From: Acidobacteriota bacterium
GTDB lineage: Bacteria > Acidobacteriota > Vicinamibacteria > Vicinamibacterales > UBA2999
Length of the DNA: 48,371 bases
Assembly (NCBI GenBank): GCA_023265015.1
Contig: JAHFUO010000001.1
Span: forward strand, 1-48,371
Direction of reading: 5' to 3'
The notes below the pieces were generated by a model. That model ran no database searches and was not told the origin of the DNA. It saw only the letters and a program-made list of their open reading frames with translations. The translations under genes and the position numbers were made by a program. Position 1 is the first letter of the stretch; each line of letters begins with the position of its first letter. Positions 1 to 9,247 of this stretch are shown piece by piece.

Positions 1-239
1 ACGCATGAACCGCTTTCCGGCTGCCTCGACTTGGAAACGGCCGAACCTCTTCCGCTGGCTGTGACCGATCGCGGTGGACACGGCGCGACTCCGCGCCGCG
101 ACTCCTGGTCCGGCTCCCCGCGCCCGACGACACACAGCTTCACCATGGAGCTATCGGACCGCAACGCCCATCCCAAACGGGGAGGTCGCCAGCACGAGGA
201 ACTGGAGGACCGCCGTTCTCAGAATCAGCATTCGAAGTT

Positions 240-965
240 TCATGGCGCGGCTCCCTGAACGGCGCGCTTGCTCAATGAGACGCCGACGTCGTCGGAATCG
301 TCTCCAACGAGTGTTTCGGTAAACGGCGTCTGGAGGGTGCGATTGGGCCCGCCGGAGAGAATCCAGCCGAAGCCAAGTGCACCAGCCGGGACATTCGCCG
401 TTACGGTCTCGCCGCAGAACAGCGGGATGACATTGATCACGTACGGGGCGCCCCAAGGATCGGACATGAGGTCCACCGACAAGTAGGGACCGTGCCAGTT
501 CGGATAATCGGCTGCTGAAGGCGGGCTAAGCAGAAAATCGATGACGTTGAGGCTGTTGGATGGCGACGGCTCCGCCGCGCTGAACGACGTCACGTTGGGC
601 TTCACGCCGGAGAGGCCCTCCGTGCAAGTCGCGGCTCCAATTCCGATGGATTCTGCGAGCGCCGGGAACGTCGCGGCACTTGGGGCGCCAACGGTCAGGA
701 AACGGATGTCGCTGTTCGCTTTCAAAATCTCGACTTGCCCCGGCCAGCGCGTCGTGTCCTCAAAGAACCGGTTCATCGCCGCGGCGATCACCGTCGCATC
801 GCCCTGTGCGCGCGCCGTTTTGCCCTGATCAATCCAGGAAAAGGCGAGTGGCGCGAGAGTGGCTGCCAGAACAACCGCTATCGCCACCACCACGAGGACC
901 TCGATCATCGTGAATCCGGCTGCGCCGCGGGCCGGTGGCGTGCGAGGATGGTGGGTTGGTAGCAC
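240..965 (-). CDS. GspG-like prepilin/pseudopilin (paralog 1)
   Basis: Type III signal: ...ARGAAG|FTMIEVLVVVAIAVVLAATLAPLAF (G-1, E+5). C-terminal GspG-like 'NWHGPYLSVDLMSDPWGAPYVINV' and 'GDDSDDVG'. Confidence 0.85.
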   Translation of the reverse strand: MLPTHHPRTPPARGAAGFTMIEVLVVVAIAVVLAATLAPLAFSWIDQGKTARAQGDATVIAAAMNRFFEDTTRWPGQVEILKANSDIRFLTVGAPSAATFPALAESIGIGAATCTEGLSGVKPNVTSFSAAEPSPSNSLNVIDFLLSPPSAADYPNWHGPYLSVDLMSDPWGAPYVINVIPLFCGETVTANVPAGALGFGWILSGGPNRTLQTPFTETLVGDDSDDVGVSLSKRAVQGAAP

Positions 966-1073
966 GGCTAATCACCATAGGTCTGCCGACGTTGGAACGG
1001 GCCATCCTGCCGTGAGGAGCCGCGGAGCACTGCGAGGAATGCTCCGCGGCGGTCACGCGTTGAAGGCGGTCAA

Positions 1074-1868
1074 TTAGGACGCCCCAACCGGCGCGGCGCG
1101 CACGACGAGCTTGCCCAGGATGACGCCCGTGTCATCGCCAATGGAATCCAGGTTCGAATCCGTGGCCTTCGTCGTGATCGTGCTGTTCGAGCCTCCCGAG
1201 AGCAACCACGCGTATCCGAGGCTGCCGGACGCGTCCGTGGCGGGGTTCACCAGGTCCTCCGAGCAATACACCGGCGCGAGGTAGGCGACCCAGGCCCGCG
1301 CCCAGGGGTCGTTGCTGATTTCCTGCACGTAGGGCCCCTTCCAGTTCGGATACTTCGTCGCATCCGGCGTCCGGGTCAGGTAGTCGTTGATGTTCAGCAC
1401 CGTCACGCCGGTAATCGCCGCATCGTCGGTGGAGGACACGAAGCTCGGCACTGTCTTGGACACGAATCCCTCGAGGCTGTTGGCCGCACATGCGACGCCA
1501 GTCGTCTTGAGACCCTCCAAGGCGACGTGCGGAAGGTCGGGGGTAAACGTCACGTTATTCGGCCCCGTGGCCAGCAGCACCACCTTCGTCAGGTCAGCGG
1601 CCTGCTCGATCTGCCCCGGCCACTTGCCCGTGTCTTTGTAGAAGTTTGTTATGGCCTGGGCAAGGGTCGTCGCGTCGGGCTGCGCCTTGCCGTATTTCGC
1701 CTCATTCAGGGTGCTGATGGCCGCGCCCCCGATGCCCGCCGAGAGCACCACGGTTGCCGCCGTTGCCACCAACAGGTCGGTCGTGTTGATCAGCCCGTGC
1801 TCGTTCAGCAGCCGGCCCACGCTGCCTCCCCGTAGAAGGCTCTGGGTAACCTTCTTTATGTACTTCAT
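1074..1868 (-). CDS. GspG-like pseudopilin paralog 2 with a non-canonical N-terminal signal
   Basis: 'FYKDTGKWPGQIEQ', 'NWKGPYVQEISNDPWARAWV', 'LLSGGSNSTITT...IGDDTG' align with the neighbouring pilins. N-terminus 'NEHGLINTTDLLVATAATVVLSAGIGGAAIS' lacks FTLxE. Confidence 0.75.
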   Translation of the reverse strand: MKYIKKVTQSLLRGGSVGRLLNEHGLINTTDLLVATAATVVLSAGIGGAAISTLNEAKYGKAQPDATTLAQAITNFYKDTGKWPGQIEQAADLTKVVLLATGPNNVTFTPDLPHVALEGLKTTGVACAANSLEGFVSKTVPSFVSSTDDAAITGVTVLNINDYLTRTPDATKYPNWKGPYVQEISNDPWARAWVAYLAPVYCSEDLVNPATDASGSLGYAWLLSGGSNSTITTKATDSNLDSIGDDTGVILGKLVVRAAPVGAS

Positions 1869-1901
1869 ATCGTTCTCCGTGCCAGCTTTGCGTTCGGGAC
1901 A

Positions 1902-2555
1902 CTACTTCACGCGCGCGACGAGATCGTCGCCGGCGGTCTGGGGATTGGCAGTACCAGCCGTGTCGGCGGCGGTATCCAGGATTCCGTCCGGCCCCGCAGA
2001 AACCGCGATCACCCACTTCTGACTCGTGCCTTCCGCGTCAGGATCGGCGTTGGCGATGTTTACGACATAGCTGCGCCCCCACGGATCGAGGTTCGGAATC
2101 CTATCCAGGTACGGTCCCTTCCACGCCCGACTGCCGGTGGTCGCGTACGGGGTCCCGGTGCCGAAGGGTGTGTTGGTGATCAGGTGGTCTGCTACGCTAT
2201 CCAGCTTGCTGAGCGCCCAATTGGTTCCCGCCCCGATTTCCGGCTTCGTGGTGTCCGTGCAGGCTCCCGCCGTGCAGGATGCGTTGCTCGTGAGGTCTGT
2301 CGCATCGTCGGCCGCAGTGTACTTCAGCTTCCCGGTGCCAACCTTGTAGAACGGCCAGCGACCGGTATCCTTATACATCTGGTTGATTGCCGCCGCGAGC
2401 GCGCTCGTATCGGCCTGCGCCCGAGTTCGGTTGGCGTCATCGATGTACCTGAACACTACCGGCGACAGCATTGCGGCCAGCGCACTGAGCACGGCAAGCA
2501 CAACGATGATCTCCAGGAGCGTGAAACCCTTCTGATTCCACAGGATCTTCTTCAT
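1902..2555 (-). CDS. GspG-like prepilin (paralog 3, canonical signal, promoter-proximal)
   Basis: MKKILWNQKG|FTLLEIIVVLAVLSALAAMLSPVVF; 'DTGRWP', 'WKGPYLDRIPNLDPWGRSYVVNI', 'VSAGPDGILDT'. Confidence 0.9.
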   Translation of the reverse strand: MKKILWNQKGFTLLEIIVVLAVLSALAAMLSPVVFRYIDDANRTRAQADTSALAAAINQMYKDTGRWPFYKVGTGKLKYTAADDATDLTSNASCTAGACTDTTKPEIGAGTNWALSKLDSVADHLITNTPFGTGTPYATTGSRAWKGPYLDRIPNLDPWGRSYVVNIANADPDAEGTSQKWVIAVSAGPDGILDTAADTAGTANPQTAGDDLVARVK

Positions 2556-2607
2556 CGGTTCCTCATAGGTGATGTTCCAGATGTTTCCGGAAGCTCGGCT
2601 TTCTTAG

Positions 2608-2624
2608 AGCAAGGACGCGGCCAA
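2608..2624 (-). promoter_or_regulatory. Putative sigma-54 (-24/-12) promoter upstream of the pilin cluster
   Basis: Minus strand TTGGCCGCGTCCTTGCT: GG-N10-GC spacing with TTGG...TTGCT, about 50 nt upstream of the 2555 start codon. An NtrC-family activator and histidine kinase are encoded just upstream. Confidence 0.6.
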
Positions 2625-2724
2625 CAGTGAGTCAGAGATTGTGCCTGAAATATCGTATTTTTAGAGCAATCCAGGCTTCTGGCCACCGATTGCCGAGCTA
2701 CGAAAAACGAGGGGATCTCGGAGA

Positions 2725-2804
2725 CTGGAGGCTTGAGGTTCGGGGAAAAACAACCGCTGTGGCGCTCCATCATGGAGCGCCCCGTCAGCTCGCCAAGCCT
2801 CCAG
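2725..2804. repeat. Nested inverted repeat (possible activator-binding UAS or terminator)
   Basis: Outer arms ctggaggctt (2725-2734) / aagcctccag (2795-2804). Inner near-perfect palindrome ggcgctccat-c-atggagcgcc (2761-2781). Confidence 0.6.
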
Positions 2805-4245
2805 CCGCGGACTGCTGAGCTGCTAGGGAAATGGTGGAGATGGGGGGCTGGTCGGGGAAACGCAGGACGAATTCCGTGCCGCGATCCACTGTGCTGGTCA
2901 CTTCGATGTCACCACCGTGGTCGACGAGCGCCCGTCGCGCCTGCGGGAGACCGAATCCGCTGCCACCGCGTTTGGTGGTGTAGAAAAGCGTGAAGATCTT
3001 GTCCCGTTGTTCGGGAGCAATGAAGGAGCCGGTGTTGGCCACTCTGACGAGGGTCGCGCTTTCGACCCGCTCCAGGACGACTGTGATGTTCCCGCCCGTC
3101 GGGGTCACTTCGAAAGCGTTGGCGACCACATTGACAATTGCCTGAACAACCCGATCGCGATCCACGAGGACGGGGGGCAGCTCGTGATTGAGCCGTCTGT
3201 CGACGGTGAGCCGCTTCGCCACGTAACGAGGTTCCACCGTCCACAGGGTCTCCTCGACGAGGCGACCCATGTTGCAGAGCACGCGGTCGCGGGCGTTCGC
3301 CTGGCCGAACATCCGAATCTCCGTCAGCAATCGCCCGGCTCGTTCCACTTCCGCACGAAGCTTATCGAGCAGCCGGCGATCCTCAGGTGCGCCTGGCGCG
3401 AGCGCGTCGAGGAGCGTTTGGATCCCCATCAACCCGCCCCCGATCTCATGCGCAACGCTCGCCACATGCGCGCCGAGCGCTGCGAGCTGGTCGACTCGCT
3501 GAATCTGTCCCCGAATCATCGCAAGACGTCCAAGATCACAAATCGCGATGACAACCTCGCCGACGAAGCTCGTGGGATAGAGCGTGACGAGGCGCTTCGA
3601 CTCCGATCCAGGATCGGGTTCCGGCCCGAGGAGGATCTCCGCGGATATCTCGACCGGCGTTCCCTTGTCACGCACGGCGGTGAGCGCCTCGTTGAGGCGG
3701 TGATCCATGCCCGGCGGGCAGATGTCGCCGACCCTGCTGCCTTGGAGGGCGCGATGCGCCGGAAACAGCCGCTGGACTTCCGCATTGACCCGCCCGATCA
3801 CGTCGGCCTTGTCGACGACCAGAATGCCGAGTGGCATGCCATCGACGATGTGCGTGTCACTGACGAACTTGTCAAAGGAGAGGAGCATGTCGTCGAAGGC
3901 GTTCGACAACTGACGTACCTCGTTCCCGGCCGTCATGCTCACTGCGGCATCTCCGCGGAGGCGATGCTGGATCTTGTGGAGGAGCTCGCGCATCGGCCGC
4001 GTCACAGCGAGGGCGAGGCCGGCGCCGAACGCAAGCGCCAAAAGAGCTCCGAAGCCGATGACCAGCAGGCGAACCCTGTCGACCGAGGCAGACGCCGGTG
4101 TCGTCGCATGGCCCGCGGCCGCTAGCGTCATCTGAATGGCGACATATCCCTCGACGGCTGCGAAGAGGATCCAGACCGCGGGAAGAGCGACGAGCACGCG
4201 CATTTCCCAGCGGCGGCGGATGTCACCTGACTTTTTCGGGGGCAT
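2785..4245 (-). CDS. Membrane sensor histidine kinase (PilS/NtrB-like; TM, HAMP, PAS-like, HisKA, HATPase_c)
   Basis: N-terminal TM segments; 'VASVAHEIGGGLMGIQTLLDAL' H-box; 'VVANAFEVTPTGG' N-box; 'GSGFGLPQARRALVDHGGDIEV' G-box. Confidence 0.85.
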   Translation of the reverse strand: MPPKKSGDIRRRWEMRVLVALPAVWILFAAVEGYVAIQMTLAAAGHATTPASASVDRVRLLVIGFGALLALAFGAGLALAVTRPMRELLHKIQHRLRGDAAVSMTAGNEVRQLSNAFDDMLLSFDKFVSDTHIVDGMPLGILVVDKADVIGRVNAEVQRLFPAHRALQGSRVGDICPPGMDHRLNEALTAVRDKGTPVEISAEILLGPEPDPGSESKRLVTLYPTSFVGEVVIAICDLGRLAMIRGQIQRVDQLAALGAHVASVAHEIGGGLMGIQTLLDALAPGAPEDRRLLDKLRAEVERAGRLLTEIRMFGQANARDRVLCNMGRLVEETLWTVEPRYVAKRLTVDRRLNHELPPVLVDRDRVVQAIVNVVANAFEVTPTGGNITVVLERVESATLVRVANTGSFIAPEQRDKIFTLFYTTKRGGSGFGLPQARRALVDHGGDIEVTSTVDRGTEFVLRFPDQPPISTISLAAQQSAAGGLAS

Positions 4246-4249
4246 GCGA

Positions 4250-5482
4250 TCAAAACCGAGGCCGCGTCTGGATCTGGCTCAGCATCGACAGCAGCGGCGA
4301 ATAGAGTGTGAGCGCCACACCCAGCACGACCACGCCGAGGATCACGTAAACGATCGGCTCGATCACCGTGCTGATCCGCTTCACGGTCGCTGGCACCTCG
4401 CGGTCGTAATATTCGGTCACCTTCTTGAGTGTTTCGTCGAGGCTCCCCGTCACTTCCCCGCTCGCCACCATCTGAATGACGAGGGGCGTGAACTGACGTG
4501 TGGTCTTCAACGCCTCGGCGAGCGTCGATCCCGCGATGACGCGCTCGCGGGCGTCTGCGACGGCCGCCGCCAGCACGCGGTTACCCACGACGTGTTCCAC
4601 GACATTGAGGGCCACGACAAAATTCACGCCGGCTTTGACCATCATGCGCAGGTGATGGGCGAAGCGGCTCAACGCCACTTGTCGCACGAGCGGTCCGATC
4701 AGGGGCATCTGCAGCTTCAGGTAATCGGTCCAGTAGCCACCGCGAGGCGTGTCGATGAGCAGCCGCACCCCGAGAATCAGCGAAACGAGCCCACAGACCA
4801 TCTGGAGCCAGTGCGCTTGAACGAACACGCCGAATGCAACCACGAGCAGAGCCGATTGCGGAAGCTTGAGCCCGGTGCGGGACAGCGTGCCCACCAGGCG
4901 GGGCATCACGAAGATCGCAATGCCAAGCGCGAGCGCGAACAGCATCGTCAGAAGCATGGCCGGATACGTGCCCGCCTGACGAACCTCCGACCGAATGCTC
5001 ATTTGCCACTCGATTGAGGTGACCAGATCGAACAGGACTTCGTCAACGTGTCCGACCGTCTCACCGGCCTTGATCAGGTTCACGTAGTATTCCGGGAACG
5101 CGTCGGGGAGCTCGGCCATCGCCTCCGACAACATCCTTCCCTCTTCGACTCGCTCCAGCACGGCCTGCGCTACGCGCTGAATGCGCCGGTTAGTCCCTTC
5201 GTCGATGCTATTGCGCAGCCCGAGCGAGAGTGACAGTCCGCTCCTCAACACCGTGGCCAAGTGCATGCTGAACAGAGCCAGATCGCGCTGCCGCAACTTC
5301 ACTCTGGCGGAGCTCAGTTTGGCCAGCGCGGGTTGCCGCGGTTCTTTCTCCGCCCGAATGAGGGTGGCGAAGAGGCCGCGGGCGCGCAGCGCATCATCGA
5401 CCGCGAGTTCGGTCGTTGCGTCGAGCGTGCCGGCGACCCGCTCCCCGCGCGGGGTCCGTGCCTGGTACGCGAAGATTGGCAC
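4250..5482 (-). CDS. mshG: GspF/PilC/MshG-like inner-membrane platform protein
   Basis: 'MPIFAYQARTPRGERVAGTLDA...', paired T2SF domains, 'GEVTGSLDETLKKVTEYYDREV', C-terminal 'PIVYVILGVVVLGVALTLYSPLLSML'. Confidence 0.9.
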   Translation of the reverse strand: MPIFAYQARTPRGERVAGTLDATTELAVDDALRARGLFATLIRAEKEPRQPALAKLSSARVKLRQRDLALFSMHLATVLRSGLSLSLGLRNSIDEGTNRRIQRVAQAVLERVEEGRMLSEAMAELPDAFPEYYVNLIKAGETVGHVDEVLFDLVTSIEWQMSIRSEVRQAGTYPAMLLTMLFALALGIAIFVMPRLVGTLSRTGLKLPQSALLVVAFGVFVQAHWLQMVCGLVSLILGVRLLIDTPRGGYWTDYLKLQMPLIGPLVRQVALSRFAHHLRMMVKAGVNFVVALNVVEHVVGNRVLAAAVADARERVIAGSTLAEALKTTRQFTPLVIQMVASGEVTGSLDETLKKVTEYYDREVPATVKRISTVIEPIVYVILGVVVLGVALTLYSPLLSMLSQIQTRPRF

Positions 5483-5485
5483 GGG

Positions 5486-6892
5486 TCAGTTCTCCACCAG
5501 CTTGATCCGATCGACGTCGAGCCCGAGCTTCTTGACGCGGTACCAGAGACTGCGTTCGGTGACGCCGAGCAGCTTGGCCGCGTGTGCCTGCACGCCTCGC
5601 ACCTCCTGGAGCGCCGCAACAATCCACTCCCGTTCCTGCCCGGCCAGACGCGAATCCAGGTCCTTGCCGTCGACGGGTTTCACCGCGGCCGGAACCGACG
5701 TGAACCGCAACGGAAGATCCTCGCTCTGGATGATGTCGCTTTCAGCCATGATCGTTGCGCGTTCGAGGCAGTTCCTGAGCTCGCGCACGTTGCCGGGCCA
5801 CGAGTACGCAAGCAGACGCTCCATCGCATCCGGCGAGATGCCGCGAATAGCCCGCGAACTGTCCGGCTGGATCTCCCGGAGAAAATGCTCGACCAGTTGT
5901 GGAATGTCCTCCACCCGCTCGCGAAGCGACGGGAGAAAAATCGGAAACACGTTGAGGCGATGGTACAGATCCTCACGGACCTCCCTGGCGCGGACCGCCT
6001 CCTCCATGTTCTTGTTGGTGGCCGCGACGATGCGCACATCGACACGCATCGGTTTCGTGCCGCCCACGCGGAACAACTCGCGGTCCTCGAGCACACGAAG
6101 AACCTTGGCCTGGGTGGCGAGCTGCATGTCGCCGATTTCGTCGAGAAACAGCGTGCCGCCGTGTGCCAGCTCGAACTTGCCCGGCTTCTGCGCGACGGCT
6201 CCGGTGAAGGCGCCGCGCTCGTGCCCGAACAGCTCCGATTCGAGCAGCGTGTCGGGAATCGCCGCGCAGTTGACCTTGATGAGCGGCGCATCACGCCGCG
6301 GGCTGTTCTTGTGGATCAACTCGGCGATCCGTTCCTTGCCCGTTCCCGACTCGCCCTGGATCAGCACGGTGGCGCTGCCGCGCGCGACCTTCGCTATCAA
6401 CACGCGGACCTCGTTCATCCGCCGGCTCTCGCCGATGAGACCCAGCAGCTCGGACCGTTGCTCGAGCCGCTCCTGGAGCTCACGCACCGTTCGGATGAGC
6501 TCACGCTTCTCGAGGCACCGCCGCATGACGATCTCGAGTTCCGGGACCCGGAAGGGCTTCGCGAAGAAATCGGACGCCCCGCGCTTCAGCGCCTCGTACG
6601 CCTCGTTGCTGGACGCCTCGCCGGACATCACGATCACGATGAGCTCAGGATCGCGGGCCCTGGCCTGAGCGACGAACTCGATGCCGCCGAGGCCTGGCAA
6701 CCGCACATCCGTGATGGCAATGTCGAAGCTCTCGCGCTGGAGCCGGGCGAGCCCCTCTTCGGCCGTCGCGGCCGCACACACCTGGTACCCGTGCCGCTCG
6801 AGAGCGACAGACAACGCCTCACGGATCACGTCGTCGTCCTCGATGATGAGGATCGTCGTGTCTGGAGTCGAATCGATGCTCATGGTGCCCAC
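5486..6892 (-). CDS. NtrC-family sigma-54-dependent response regulator
   Basis: Receiver domain ('FDIAITDVRLPGLGG'), Walker A 'GESGTGKE', 'ESELFGHERGAFTGAV', 'GGTLFLDEIGDM', Fis HTH 'AAKLLGVTERSLWYRVKKLGL'. Confidence 0.95.
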   Translation of the reverse strand: MGTMSIDSTPDTTILIIEDDDVIREALSVALERHGYQVCAAATAEEGLARLQRESFDIAITDVRLPGLGGIEFVAQARARDPELIVIVMSGEASSNEAYEALKRGASDFFAKPFRVPELEIVMRRCLEKRELIRTVRELQERLEQRSELLGLIGESRRMNEVRVLIAKVARGSATVLIQGESGTGKERIAELIHKNSPRRDAPLIKVNCAAIPDTLLESELFGHERGAFTGAVAQKPGKFELAHGGTLFLDEIGDMQLATQAKVLRVLEDRELFRVGGTKPMRVDVRIVAATNKNMEEAVRAREVREDLYHRLNVFPIFLPSLRERVEDIPQLVEHFLREIQPDSSRAIRGISPDAMERLLAYSWPGNVRELRNCLERATIMAESDIIQSEDLPLRFTSVPAAVKPVDGKDLDSRLAGQEREWIVAALQEVRGVQAHAAKLLGVTERSLWYRVKKLGLDVDRIKLVEN

Positions 6893-6896
6893 GCGA

Positions 6897-7985
6897 TCAT
6901 CGGCGTCGCTCGAACTGCCGGAGATGCTCCTTCACGCGCGCCGCAAGATCGGCGTGCTGGGTGCCTGCAAGCTCCACGAATTTCTCGTAATGCTCTTGCG
7001 CCCTGTCGCGATCACCTCGCCGCTCCCACAAGAGCGCGAGATTGTAGTGCGCCTCTGCCGACCGTGGGTCGTACTGCATTGCCTGCTGAAAGGCCGCCAG
7101 GGCGTCGTCCCAGCGCCCTGCGGGCAGATAAATGACGCCCAGATTGACGTAACTCTCCGCGTTGGACGGATTGACGCGGATCGCCTGCCTGAACAGGTCG
7201 ATCGCCGCCTCGTACCGGCCCTGCTGATACCGGGTTACGCCAAGATTGTTCAACGCCTTCTCGTACTTCGGATCGAGCTTCAGGGCCGCGTCGAACGCCT
7301 CCACCGCCTCGTCGACACGGCCGCTCTGCCTGAGGGCGATGCCGAGGTTGTTGAACAGTCCAGGATTCCGAGGATCTGCTTCAATTCCCCTACGGTATTG
7401 TTCGATCGCCCGTGCCAGATCGCCGCGCTGCTGATCGCCGAGTCCGGCGGCCATCGCTTCGGCCCCCTGCTTGGTTCGGTCAACGTGCACTTCCACCGCC
7501 GGCGCCGCAGCAGGCGAAGGGGGCGCGACCACACTGGGTTGCGCAGCAGCCGGCGGAGACAGGGAAGGAACAGGAGTCGCCGGGGCCCGCCCTCCAATTC
7601 TCCGCGGCACTCCCGCCCGGCTGGATCGTGGATTCGCCGTTCCCCTCGCGCCTGCCGCGGTTTCGCTCGCCGGCCCACCTGTTGCCTCAGGCGGATTCGA
7701 TGGCGTTGGCGTGCTGGTGGGCGGTAGTGTCTCGACCACCAGCAACGGCGGCGCCAGTGCGGGCGTCCTCGGATTCTCACGAACGAGGCGTCCGCTGATC
7801 AGCCATGCCCCGACTCCGGCAACGGCCGCCACAGCGATCAACCCACCGATGACGCGCCAGATGCGTCCAGAATGATCCCTGGATGCTGCGAGCCCGGGAA
7901 GTGGACTCCGGCTTGCCGACAACGGAGGCAGCCGTCGTGCGGCGCCTTCCTGGGCCCGCTTGAGCGCATCGACGATCAGGCTCAC
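6897..7985 (-). CDS. mshN: Membrane-anchored TPR protein (MshN-like)
   Basis: 'MSLIVDALKRAQEGAARR' N-terminus, one TM, Pro-rich linker, then at least four TPRs ('NPGLFNNLGIALRQSGRVDEAVEAF...'). Confidence 0.8.
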   Translation of the reverse strand: MSLIVDALKRAQEGAARRLPPLSASRSPLPGLAASRDHSGRIWRVIGGLIAVAAVAGVGAWLISGRLVRENPRTPALAPPLLVVETLPPTSTPTPSNPPEATGGPASETAAGARGTANPRSSRAGVPRRIGGRAPATPVPSLSPPAAAQPSVVAPPSPAAAPAVEVHVDRTKQGAEAMAAGLGDQQRGDLARAIEQYRRGIEADPRNPGLFNNLGIALRQSGRVDEAVEAFDAALKLDPKYEKALNNLGVTRYQQGRYEAAIDLFRQAIRVNPSNAESYVNLGVIYLPAGRWDDALAAFQQAMQYDPRSAEAHYNLALLWERRGDRDRAQEHYEKFVELAGTQHADLAARVKEHLRQFERRR

Positions 7986-9232
7986 GGGACGGACCCGTTG
8001 TCGTCGCGTGTCCGGACGATCCTGGCGTCGGCGAACCCCTCTTGGCTCGCCAACCCATCGCGCACCTGTTGCGCCTGGGCCATGTCAGCGAAATGGCCGA
8101 CGAGTACGCTGTACGCCTCAGTGGTCCCCTGTTCCGAGTTGCGTGCGACAACCGTGCTGAATCCACGGCCGGCAAGACGGCTTTCCACTTCTCGCGCCGC
8201 CGGTTCGGTCGGGAAGTTGCCGACGAGGACGGCAAACCGAGACCCCGCCGCAGGAGTCGTCGGGGAAGCCGCAGACACCGCCGGCACCGCGGAGCGGCCG
8301 ACGGGCGGGACGAGCGCGCGATCCTTCGTGACGATCCAGGCGGCCGCCGCCCCCGTGAGCAGCGCACATACCAGGACAACGAAAAGAGCACGCCGAGCGA
8401 AAAATCCCCTCGTCCGGTGACCCGCCCCATCATCGACGAGGCTCCGGATCCCCGCTTGCGCCCGGCGCCCCGTGATCTCGCGCGATTGATCGGTGTAGCC
8501 TTGAAGGAGCGCACGGTCCGCAGCAAGGTTGACGAGACGCGGAATACCTTGTGAGTGGCGGTAGATTGCGCGCAGGGCGCCGGACGAGAACGAGACTCCG
8601 GTGGCGCCACCGGCCACCATCAGCCGGTGATACACGTACTGGCACGTCTCCTGGAACGACAGCGGCGTGAGCCGGTAGCGAACGGAGACCCGCTGGTTCA
8701 ACTGCTTGAGCTCCGGCGACGCGAGATGCTTGAGCAGATCGAGCTGACCGACGAGGATAATCTGAATCAACTTGTCGCGCTCGGTTTCCAGGTTCGAGAG
8801 GAGCCGAATCTGTTCGAGGAGTACGTGCGACAGGTTTTGCGCCTCATCGACGATCAGCACGGCCCGCCGGCCAGCCGTAACGGTTCGGATCAGGAATTCA
8901 TTGAGCTCGGCGATGAGCTCGTTCTTCGTGTGTCCGGCAGCGCTCAAACCAAAATCGCGAAGAATCGTCCGAAGCAACTCGTCTTCCGACAGGATCGGGT
9001 TCAGGACGACCGCTGTAGTCATCCCCTCATCGACTTGCAGGAGAATCGCGCGGCAGAGCGTCGTCTTGCCGGTGCCGACGTCGCCGGTGATGACGATGAA
9101 CCCCTCGCGCTCGCGGATTCCGTACAACAGGTGATCGAGCGCCTCGCGATGTACACGGCTCGGGTAGAAATATCTCGGGTCCGGCGTCAGTGCGAATGGT
9201 TTCTCTTTGAAACCGAAGAAGGTCTCGTACAT
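7982..9232 (-). CDS. mshM: ExeA-family AAA ATPase with TM and C-terminal SPOR-like domain (MshM-like)
   Basis: 'MYETFFGFKEKPFALTPDPRYFYPSRVHREALDHLLYGIREREGFIVITGDVGTGKTTLCRA'; C-terminal 'FAVLVGNFPTEPAAREVESRLAGRGFSTVVA...YSVLVGHFADMAQAQQVRDGL'. Confidence 0.9.
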   Translation of the reverse strand: MYETFFGFKEKPFALTPDPRYFYPSRVHREALDHLLYGIREREGFIVITGDVGTGKTTLCRAILLQVDEGMTTAVVLNPILSEDELLRTILRDFGLSAAGHTKNELIAELNEFLIRTVTAGRRAVLIVDEAQNLSHVLLEQIRLLSNLETERDKLIQIILVGQLDLLKHLASPELKQLNQRVSVRYRLTPLSFQETCQYVYHRLMVAGGATGVSFSSGALRAIYRHSQGIPRLVNLAADRALLQGYTDQSREITGRRAQAGIRSLVDDGAGHRTRGFFARRALFVVLVCALLTGAAAAWIVTKDRALVPPVGRSAVPAVSAASPTTPAAGSRFAVLVGNFPTEPAAREVESRLAGRGFSTVVARNSEQGTTEAYSVLVGHFADMAQAQQVRDGLASQEGFADARIVRTRDDNGSVP

Positions 9233-9247
9233 CCCAGTTCCGCGCCT

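Noticed and set aside
151-243. Mini-ORF MKLRMLILRTAVLQFLVLATSPFGMGVAVR overlapping the end of pilin 1 by ATGA
   Set aside because: Only 30 codons at the window edge; could be a remnant or leader but cannot be supported as a gene.
5261-7135. 624-aa plus-strand ORF opposite the GspF/NtrC genes
   Set aside because: Pure antisense of clear NtrC and GspF domains; no recognisable motif of its own.
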